This document shows positions 1 to 4,977 of a DNA stretch of 13,672 bases, piece by piece. Source of the stretch: Thermoproteota archaeon. GTDB lineage: Archaea > Thermoproteota > Methanomethylicia > Methanomethylicales > B66-G16. Positions within the stretch are counted from its first letter, which is position 1. Each line of letters opens with the position of its first letter. The position numbers and the translations under genes were made by a program. The notes below the pieces were generated by a model that saw only the letters and a program-made list of their open reading frames with translations, was not told where the DNA came from and did no database searches. Location of the stretch: positions 1-13,672 of the forward strand of contig QMQV01000041.1 of NCBI GenBank assembly GCA_003649085.1, written 5' to 3'.

Positions 1-702
1 AGATGTTAACACGTTAAAACCCTCTTTGACATATTTCATTCTCCCGCCAAGCCCTACGTTAGCGCATTTTCCGCCTCTCGGTATGATCCAAGCAAAGCCT
101 CCTGGAGCTACTTTAGCTGAAAAGTAGATTTTAACCGCCTGTTCATTTACATTGACGTTGAACATCCTTTGATTGACACATAGAGCCCAGTCATTTAGTG
201 TATAGCCGCTTTCTAAGTTAGCTGCTTTAGCTACACTCGATGGATAGCCATCAGCAGCTATTATGAAGTCTAGGTTTTCTACGTTGTCATTAAACTTTGC
301 TTTGAGCGTTGGATGTTTTGTTAGGCTTTGAAAACGGGACCTTTCGAAGAGTTTTCCCCCTTCATCTACTCCCATTTGAACTAAGTTCTTGAGAAAAAGC
401 GACTTGTCCATTACATAGCCTTGAAAACCGAAACTCGTCCAAAATCTTTCATTGAGATACACTTCCATTTCCTTAATTTCACATAACCACACCTTTAAGC
501 TTGACATTAAGTTGAAAGCTCCATACAACGGAGCTTTATCAGGTATTAAGTCTTCAATCTCGCATGGTTTTGGAACGAGTTCGCCGCAGACAACGCGCTC
601 GCCTACTTGATGTTGTTCGTGTAAAGCTACTTTAAAGCCAGCTTTAGCTAAGAGGTAAAACATATACGAACCTGCGGGCCCTGCGCCTACGACGCCTATC
701 AA
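1..702 (-). CDS. Geranylgeranyl reductase family FAD-dependent oxidoreductase, 3' part missing
   Basis: 234 residues are visible and the frame runs open through base 1, so the C-terminus lies outside the window. The N-terminus is a Rossmann FAD site (IGVVGAGPAGS, residues 2-12) followed by an acidic strand end (HEQH). A CGE motif follows near residue 39, where the family usually has its PCG motif. Near residues 190-214 there is a second family hallmark, APGGFAWIIPRGG followed by ANVGLGG, matching the PGGYAW..P.G...NVGLG block. Members saturate isoprenoid chains, typically those of archaeal membrane lipids; which substrate this one uses is not visible. The start is a TTG at 702: an in-frame TAA lies four codons upstream and no ATG or GTG lies between them. 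A GGTG sequence precedes it as ribosome binding site. It sits 51 bases after the symporter gene on the same strand and may be read from the same transcript, although the two functions have no obvious link. Confidence 0.88.
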   Translation of the reverse strand, partial: MIGVVGAGPAGSYMFYLLAKAGFKVALHEQHQVGERVVCGELVPKPCEIEDLIPDKAPLYGAFNLMSSLKVWLCEIKEMEVYLNERFWTSFGFQGYVMDKSLFLKNLVQMGVDEGGKLFERSRFQSLTKHPTLKAKFNDNVENLDFIIAADGYPSSVAKAANLESGYTLNDWALCVNQRMFNVNVNEQAVKIYFSAKVAPGGFAWIIPRGGKCANVGLGGRMKYVKEGFNVLTS

Positions 703-753
703 CGAGGCTGCACCTTAACGTAAGGATAGGTTAAGAAGAGCTTAGAGCTTGTC

Positions 754-2298
754 TTAAGCTTTCCTCGGAAATAGCTTGCTGAGCTTCTCTTCAGGCAAAG
801 GTTTCGTCAATAGGCTCACTGCGAAGTATAATATCGCACAGCCCGTGAATGTCGCCCAAACCCAGTTACCCCAACCCCATTGGTTTATCGTGTACACATA
901 GTAACCTCCAAGTACTACCATTATCATGCCGTAAGCCATACAAGATATTGCCCCCCATTTTGTAGCCCTCTTCCAGTACATAGATACTGCTATGACGAAG
1001 AAGAAGATGCTTCCCAAGCCGACAGCTGCACCAGCCATGAGGTAAGCTAGTAGCGCTGGCGGTTTAACAAGTGCCCAGTAAAGCGGTATTAACACGAATA
1101 TCGCAATTAATATCCTTGTGAGAAGGAGAAGCGTTGTAGGCGAGGTCTGCGGCCTATATGTTTGGATAAGATCCCTAGTTATGTTGCCAGCCATTATCAT
1201 CACCGTGGCGGCTAAAGTCGATAAGGCTGCCGAGAAGACGGCTACCATGTATAGCGTAGCTAAAGGCACGCCGCCAGCTACCATAGCCATGAAGGGAGCC
1301 GCGCCGTCAGCTTTCACAAACGGTATTTTAAGCAGCGTTGGACCCCAATAAGCTCGTGCAGCTAAGCCTGTTATTAGGTTAGCCCATGGACAGGCAGCCG
1401 CTATGGTTATCACAAGCATCATTATGGCAAACTCCCTGCGCGTTATCCTCCTCATGCCTAAGAAGCGCGCTACGTTGTGTGGGAAGCCTATAGCCATTGT
1501 GAAGAATAGTAATGCTGTGGCTGAGACCCCTATGAAGTCGGCGGCAAATTGGGCTTTAGGTATCTTGGATAAAGCTGGGTTTATGAGGCTCGTTAAAGCA
1601 GGTGATTGTGCGGCTAGCTTAGCATTTAGCTCAGCTGGACCTCCTATAAAGGCTAAAGCTACAAAGCCTAAAGCATAGCTCCCTAATGCTAGCAGGAAAC
1701 CTTGGAAAGCTAAAGCCCATTGTGTCCCAGTATACCCTCCAATTGCTAAGTAGACCAACACTACAATAGCACTTAATAAAATGCATATCTCCCACGGATA
1801 GCCAGTTACAGCATACCATACGGTAGCTCCAGCCTTGAACTGGCCAACAGCGTATACAATTAGCAAAGTGACCATTATTAAGCCAGCCATGGATTGAGCT
1901 AGCTTGCTGTCAAACCTTATCCTTACGACCTCTGGCACCGTAGCTGCGCCGAATTTTGAAGAATACATCCTCATTTTAAGTCCAGTCAGCAAAGCAGCTG
2001 GAGCTAAGCCTACAAGAGTCCATACCCCTGCAAGCCACATTCCAGGCCATCCGAACATGTAGGTTATGCCCATTAAGCCCAGTAAAGCCCAGCCACTCAT
2101 CCACGTGGCACAAAGAGCTAACCCGGTCACTACGGGGCCGATATCCCTATGGCCTACTAAGAAGCTTTCAAAGGTTTCCCTTCTCTTCCTAGTTGCCATG
2201 CCTATGGCAGCTGAAGCCATCAAGAATAGAGCTAGACCAGCTGAAGCCGCGATTAGGTATTCTGGTGTAGGCTTCGGTATTGGGGGATATTCGCTCAA
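754..2298 (-). CDS. Sodium:solute symporter (SSS family), substrate unknown
   Basis: A 514-residue, strongly hydrophobic membrane protein of the size usual for the SSS family (SLC5/PanF/PutP type), with about 13 predicted membrane helices. It would couple Na+ entry to uptake of a small organic solute. Family features include GGYTGTQWALAFQG (residues 187-200), matching the conserved GG....W.D..Q block. FSAALSTLAAT (355-365) matches the helix carrying the Ser/Thr ligands of the Na2 sodium site in PutP-like transporters, and is followed by ITRDL (373-377). GFPHNVARFLG (271-281) matches the family's G.PH...RF block. The TTG start at 2298 overlaps the TGA stop of the 37-residue membrane protein upstream, so translation is probably coupled. 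The substrate cannot be told from sequence; pantothenate, proline and carboxylate transporters all share this fold. Confidence 0.9.
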   Translation of the reverse strand: MSEYPPIPKPTPEYLIAASAGLALFLMASAAIGMATRKRRETFESFLVGHRDIGPVVTGLALCATWMSGWALLGLMGITYMFGWPGMWLAGVWTLVGLAPAALLTGLKMRMYSSKFGAATVPEVVRIRFDSKLAQSMAGLIMVTLLIVYAVGQFKAGATVWYAVTGYPWEICILLSAIVVLVYLAIGGYTGTQWALAFQGFLLALGSYALGFVALAFIGGPAELNAKLAAQSPALTSLINPALSKIPKAQFAADFIGVSATALLFFTMAIGFPHNVARFLGMRRITRREFAIMMLVITIAAACPWANLITGLAARAYWGPTLLKIPFVKADGAAPFMAMVAGGVPLATLYMVAVFSAALSTLAATVMIMAGNITRDLIQTYRPQTSPTTLLLLTRILIAIFVLIPLYWALVKPPALLAYLMAGAAVGLGSIFFFVIAVSMYWKRATKWGAISCMAYGMIMVVLGGYYVYTINQWGWGNWVWATFTGCAILYFAVSLLTKPLPEEKLSKLFPRKA

Positions 2299-2408
2299 TG
2301 CTCTTCATCCTCCTCAGGCCAATACTTAGAGACTCTAAGGTAGGTGCCTAAGACTACGATGGCTAAGCTAGCTGCCACTACGGCAGCGAGGGCGAGCCAT
2401 GAGCTCAT
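2295..2408 (-). CDS. Small single-helix membrane protein, probable symporter accessory subunit
   Basis: A 37-residue ORF fitting exactly between the winged-helix regulator and the symporter. Its ATG (2408-2406) overlaps the regulator's TGA as ATGA, and its own TGA (2297-2295) overlaps the symporter's TTG. A strong ribosome binding site, AGAGGTG at 2414-2420 on the minus strand, lies 5 bases before the ATG. The protein starts MSSWLALAAV, has one hydrophobic helix (about residues 3-23), then a polar acidic tail ending PEEDEEH. Short one-helix proteins directly upstream of SSS transporters are known in archaea and have been named symporter small accessory proteins. Position, overlap and topology fit that description; membership of that family is inferred, not tested. 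Confidence 0.75.
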   Translation of the reverse strand: MSSWLALAAVVAASLAIVVLGTYLRVSKYWPEEDEEH

Positions 2409-2638
2409 GAAAACACCTCTCTAAAAGCTAGGCTTTTGGCTACAAGTCTGCCAGCTTCAGTTAATTGAAGTGGGAGCCCTTTGCAGTTTATAGACCCTGA
2501 CTTAATTAAGCCGACTTTTCTCAGCACGTTTAGGTTCCACTTGACTGTAGACTCTGGAAGTTTTAGCTCGCGACATAGGTACTTGACATGCCAAGAGTAA
2601 GTTTTGCCTAAGGTCTCTGTATCTAGGAGTTTCCTCAA
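2405..2638 (-). CDS. Winged helix-turn-helix regulator, start uncertain
   Basis: 77 residues from the TTG at 2638. The segment LCRELKLPESTVKWNLNVLR is a typical winged-helix recognition region (compare L.R.L.LP.STV..NL..L), followed by KVGLIKSG, the usual entry into the wing. The frame stays open upstream to a TAA at 2761-2759, and the extra codons read as protein: LEETLILLASEKLSKIQKR precedes ILRKLLD and would complete helix 1. Between that TAA and 2638 there is no ATG, GTG or in-frame TTG, so either the TTG is used, cutting helix 1, or a rarer codon such as CTG at 2698 or ATT at 2641 starts the protein. A GAGG lies only 3 bases before the TTG. It is the first gene of a three-gene overlapping unit with the small membrane protein and the symporter, and so probably controls that unit. 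Confidence 0.72.
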   Translation of the reverse strand: MRKLLDTETLGKTYSWHVKYLCRELKLPESTVKWNLNVLRKVGLIKSGSINCKGLPLQLTEAGRLVAKSLAFREVFS

Positions 2639-2768
2639 AATCCTCTTTTGTATCTTAGACAGCTTTTCCGAAGCCAGGAGGATTAGGGTTTCTTCCAGGG
2701 TTGGGGAGGGCTCTTTTAAAATTAGGTGCGGTTCACGGGGTTTAGTTAATGAAAAGGCTTACACCTTT

Positions 2769-2800
2769 CATTTATAGCCCTCCGTCGAGCTTTATACTTC
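2769..2800 (-). promoter_or_regulatory. Candidate TATA boxes for the regulator-symporter unit
   Basis: In the gap between vapC and the winged-helix gene, the minus strand carries two TATA-like boxes: GTATAAAGC (about 2799-2791) and GCTATAAATG (2778-2769). Initiation about 25 bases downstream would fall near 2771 or 2749, upstream of every possible start of the winged-helix frame. The remainder of this 230-base gap (2639-2868) is partly the open upstream extension of that frame; I see nothing else in it. Confidence 0.45.
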
Positions 2801-2868
2801 ACATTAACCTCGTATTTAAGTGTAGTGGATAAGCAGAGTTGCCCAGTACTAGCGCCTTCCTCGAGACG

Positions 2869-3339
2869 TTAAGTGGCTTGCCTCAACAGCTTTTGTAGTT
2901 TTGAAGGTGTGAGCACAGACTCCGTAGGATATCCAGTCGACGTGAGGAAGTCTATGAAATCTTGATCATTCGTTAGGAAAAACATCTTTTCTTCATGTGC
3001 TGTAGCATAGAGCAGGTTGTCAACGTAATCTCTATGTCCTCTATGGAACATTTCATAGGCTTTTATGTAGGCATTTGGCGGCGCGCTTACTAAAGTGTAG
3101 GTCTCCTTGATTGCTGATAGCCCGCGGTATACGAGGTTGAGTTTCTCCCTTGGTATTATCTTTAAGACCTTCCACATAGCTTCTAAGACGCTTACCTCCA
3201 TGAAGTGCACGTTAGCTAAGTGAAAGTATTTGATTGCCTCGAGGACTTCGTTTTCAACTTCTATGCCCATGGCGGGCAGTAGGAAACTCGTGTCTATTAG
3301 TAGGTTAAGCTTACGTGATGTGCTTTGACTGCTCTTCAA
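2869..3339 (-). CDS. vapC: VapC-type PIN-domain ribonuclease toxin
   Basis: 156 residues from the chosen TTG at 3339. PIN domains use a cluster of acidic residues to bind Mg2+ and cut RNA. The expected ones are visible: D16 in LLIDTSF, E53 in VSVLEAMW, D104/D107 in GHRDYVDNLLYATA and D125/D127 in LTNDQDF. The frame also runs open upstream to 3420, but that part lies inside the antitoxin gene and reads as basic low-quality sequence (MNTMRFGCPYVEKKWRKS). The TTG at 3339 is preceded at about 7 bases by TGAGGAG, a good ribosome binding site, and puts the catalytic Asp near the N-terminus as in other VapC proteins. The gene overlaps the end of the antitoxin gene by 29 bases, normal for vapBC. Cellular RNA target unknown. 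Confidence 0.85.
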   Translation of the reverse strand: MKSSQSTSRKLNLLIDTSFLLPAMGIEVENEVLEAIKYFHLANVHFMEVSVLEAMWKVLKIIPREKLNLVYRGLSAIKETYTLVSAPPNAYIKAYEMFHRGHRDYVDNLLYATAHEEKMFFLTNDQDFIDFLTSTGYPTESVLTPSKLQKLLRQAT

Positions 3340-3553
3340 GGCTTGTCTCCTCAAGGTCTTTAAGGGAGATTTTCGCCACTTTTTCTCCACGTAAGGACAA
3401 CCAAATCGCATCGTGTTCAAGCTCTATTACCACGTTTTTTCCCTGAACTGAGAGCTTGACAATAGATCCCTCTCTAATACCCACTTCTTCAGCTATGTTC
3501 TTTGGAATAACCAGGACCCTCTTCTTACCAACTCTAACTTTAACTTCTAACAA
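3311..3553 (-). CDS. vapB: VapB-type antitoxin with AbrB/SpoVT swapped-hairpin fold
   Basis: 80 residues. Residues 1-45 read as an AbrB/MazE-like DNA-binding domain: KKRVLVIPKNIAEEVGIREGS is the usual R.-.IP..I.E..GI..G.-V hairpin pattern, followed by VKLSVQGKNVVIEL. The C-terminal part (about 50-80) is polar and would be the segment that wraps the toxin. Antitoxins of this kind neutralise the partner PIN toxin and repress their own promoter. The start is a TTG at 3553 with a TAG stop immediately before it in frame, so no upstream start is possible. AGGTG lies about 8 bases upstream. It precedes and overlaps vapC. Confidence 0.85.
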   Translation of the reverse strand: MLEVKVRVGKKRVLVIPKNIAEEVGIREGSIVKLSVQGKNVVIELEHDAIWLSLRGEKVAKISLKDLEETSLEEQSKHIT

Positions 3554-3586
3554 CTACTTAGCACCTAACTCTACCTTATAGTCTAA

Positions 3587-3596
3587 CTTTATTAAG
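3587..3596 (-). promoter_or_regulatory. Candidate TATA box of vapBC
   Basis: CTTAATAAAG on the minus strand, centred about 38 bases before the vapB TTG. Initiation some 26 bases downstream would give a leader of roughly 12 bases beginning near the GGTG ribosome binding site. Judged by eye only. Confidence 0.4.
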
Positions 3597-3608
3597 CCTT
3601 CTGATAAG

Positions 3609-3851
3609 CTATTCAGGTGGGTGGAATATCGCTATATGTGTTTCAGTATGCTCTACGTTTGGTAACTTCTCCAAGACCTCATATATTATGCCTTTAAGCT
3701 CATTCAGATCCTTTGCTTCAATCACTAGTATAGCATCATATCTACCGAATACTGAGTTAGCGATCTTAACGCCTTTAACTCTCCTAGCTCTCACAACTTC
3801 CTCTGATGTACCGGGTTTTGTCTTGACTAAGACGAATGCTCTTATAGGCAA
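3609..3851 (-). CDS. Stand-alone RAM (Lrp/AsnC ligand-binding) domain protein, second copy
   Basis: 80 residues forming one complete alpha-beta RAM domain, the effector-binding and oligomerisation half of Lrp/AsnC regulators, with no helix-turn-helix. Key features are AFVLVKTKPGTSEEVV at the N-terminus, SVFGRYDAILVIEA in the middle (the G.YD motif of the family), and LPNVEHTETHIAIF at the end. Such proteins bind small effectors, often amino acids, and can co-assemble with full-length Lrp proteins, altering their action. It closely resembles its upstream neighbour (3863-4090), with a one-residue deletion after the TSEE block and a longer, Pro-rich C-terminus (FHPPE). The start is TTG at 3851, with AGGTG overlapping the stop of the upstream copy; the gap is 11 bases, so the two are surely co-transcribed. 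Confidence 0.85.
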   Translation of the reverse strand: MPIRAFVLVKTKPGTSEEVVRARRVKGVKIANSVFGRYDAILVIEAKDLNELKGIIYEVLEKLPNVEHTETHIAIFHPPE

Positions 3852-3862
3852 CTTGAAACACC

Positions 3863-4090
3863 TTAACTAAAGGTTATCGCCGTCTCGGTGTGAACAACGT
3901 TCGGCGACTTCTCTATGATGTTATACACTATCTTAGCGATTTCCTCTAGCGTTGGGGCCTCGACTTCAACTATAGCATCATATCTTCCATAGACAGAGTG
4001 CGCTTCAACAACTCCTGATACAGACTTTATCTGTTTAACAAACTCTTCCGATGTCCCGGGCTTAGTTGTTACTAAGACATACGCTTTCAA
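3863..4090 (-). CDS. Stand-alone RAM (Lrp/AsnC ligand-binding) domain protein, first copy
   Basis: 75 residues, a single RAM domain without a DNA-binding part: AYVLVTTKPGTSEEFV, SVYGRYDAIVEVEA and SPNVVHTETAITF occupy the same places as in the downstream copy. The fold makes dimers and octamers with effector pockets at the subunit interfaces. The start is TTG at 4090, with a GGGTG stretch about 8 bases upstream. The pair looks like a local duplication that has since diverged, especially in the central helix (KQIKSVSGV here against RARRVKGV in the copy), so they may form a hetero-oligomer or sense different effectors. No full-length Lrp gene is nearby. Confidence 0.87.
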   Translation of the reverse strand: MKAYVLVTTKPGTSEEFVKQIKSVSGVVEAHSVYGRYDAIVEVEAPTLEEIAKIVYNIIEKSPNVVHTETAITFS

Positions 4091-4125
4091 CTCTAAGACA
4101 CCCTTTCGAATTTATGCCTCAACTC

Positions 4126-4135
4126 ATATTTAAAA
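4126..4135 (-). promoter_or_regulatory. Candidate TATA box of the RAM-domain pair
   Basis: TTTTAAATAT on the minus strand, about 40 bases before the TTG at 4090. It is one of the better archaeal TATA matches in the window. A second AT-rich element (GCATAAATTCG, about 4107-4117) lies closer and is less likely to be the box. Confidence 0.5.
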
Positions 4136-4154
4136 CAGAGAGAAAGGCACGGCG

Positions 4155-4838
4155 TTAAGCTATTAAGGGGTAAACTTCTGTCCTCACGTAGCTTATGAAA
4201 TCTGGTAACGACATCTCTCCAAATACTGTGACAACAGCGTTTCTAGTTAAACCAGCGATTACTCCATATTTCCTAGACTTGTAGACAATGTACCATATCA
4301 TGCCGTGAGAACAGTATTCATTGTATAAAGCCGTATCTGCTAAAGCTGAGCCGTACAGTGATAGCTTATTGACGTTTGGGATGTCGACGTTGTCGAAGAA
4401 TATCACTTTAGTGTCCTCCGGGTTTTGTTCGTGAAAGCGTTTTAACGTCTCAGGCGGTATCTTCGCTTCTACGATGCTACCAACTGATATGAAGAGTATT
4501 TTGCTAAGTTGGTTTGCTATGTTGTTTGCAAGCCTTTTCTTCTCAACGATTAGTAAGAAGAGCTTATCGTCGTAGAGGTCGAAGGAGAATGGAGCTTCTA
4601 TGGTCTTAGTAACGAGTTTAGCGCCTTCTCTGTGGTAAACTGTCACAGGTATGTCCTGTGTATAAACGCCTTCAACTGAGCTTGCAGAAGCTGTTAAATC
4701 CCTAATCTCTGTTACAAGTGGTATCTCCTTGCCTTCATGCTCGTAGACTTCCTCATATCTGTACCCTTTAAGCTTTGAAGCTATGGTGTTTAAGTCTACT
4801 TCCTCTCTAACTATGAAGACCTTGCCAGCTATCACCAT
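4155..4838 (-). CDS. Protein of unknown function, 227 residues
   Basis: I do not recognise this family. It is soluble: no signal peptide, membrane helix, cysteine cluster or P-loop is visible. The N-terminal third (1-80) is charged and beta-rich with several VxV stretches. The middle (about 85-130) is hydrophobic and mixed helix/strand (KLFLLIVEKKRLANNIANQL). The last third looks most conserved in character: VIFFDNVDIPNVNKLSLYGS, then alternating aromatic and polar residues (YNEYCSHGMIWYIVYKSRKY), then GVIAGLTRNAVVTVFG. The ATG at 4838 is well placed, with a TATA-like box 30-40 bases upstream. It is the first gene of the minus-strand series and diverges from tmcA. A 64-base gap with its own TATA-like box separates it from the RAM pair, so co-regulation is not implied. 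Confidence 0.8.
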   Translation of the reverse strand: MVIAGKVFIVREEVDLNTIASKLKGYRYEEVYEHEGKEIPLVTEIRDLTASASSVEGVYTQDIPVTVYHREGAKLVTKTIEAPFSFDLYDDKLFLLIVEKKRLANNIANQLSKILFISVGSIVEAKIPPETLKRFHEQNPEDTKVIFFDNVDIPNVNKLSLYGSALADTALYNEYCSHGMIWYIVYKSRKYGVIAGLTRNAVVTVFGEMSLPDFISYVRTEVYPLIA

Positions 4839-4868
4839 AGCTATCGCTTGAAAGCTTTGGTTAGCTTA

Positions 4869-4879
4869 GCTATTTAAGC
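4869..4879 (-). promoter_or_regulatory. Candidate TATA box of the 227-residue protein gene
   Basis: GCTTAAATAGC on the minus strand, centred about 36 bases before the ATG at 4838. This predicts a leader of only about 10 bases. It lies in the 139-base divergent gap with tmcA. Confidence 0.5.
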
Positions 4880-4947
4880 GTAAAGTAGCTTAAGCGTCTT
4901 TCCTCGGCGCGGTGCTTATGGCTGTCTAAGTCGAAAGTGCGCAAAAG

Positions 4948-4955
4948 CCATATTA
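4948..4955 (+). promoter_or_regulatory. Weak candidate TATA box of tmcA
   Basis: CCATATTA centred about 26 bases before the ATG at 4978. That spacing would start the transcript at or next to the ATG, and no ribosome binding site precedes it (TCTTTCAAA), so a leaderless mRNA is plausible. The box itself is a poor match. Confidence 0.3.
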
Positions 4956-4977
4956 CGGTAGTATTAACTCTTTCAAA

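Noticed and set aside
713..725. Small inverted repeat CCTTA-ACG-TAAGG before the geranylgeranyl reductase gene
   Set aside because: Arms of five bases are too short to claim an operator or terminator without comparative data.
1118..2329. Plus-strand ORFs opposite the symporter (1118-1351, 1403-1678, 2066-2329)
   Set aside because: They are antisense to a clear membrane protein, lack ribosome binding sites and have no domain-like sequence; they result from the composition of the transporter gene.
3340..3420. Upstream extension of VapC to 3420
   Set aside because: It lies in the antitoxin gene in another frame, reads as non-conserved basic sequence, and the TTG at 3339 has a better ribosome binding site and fits the usual VapC N-terminus.
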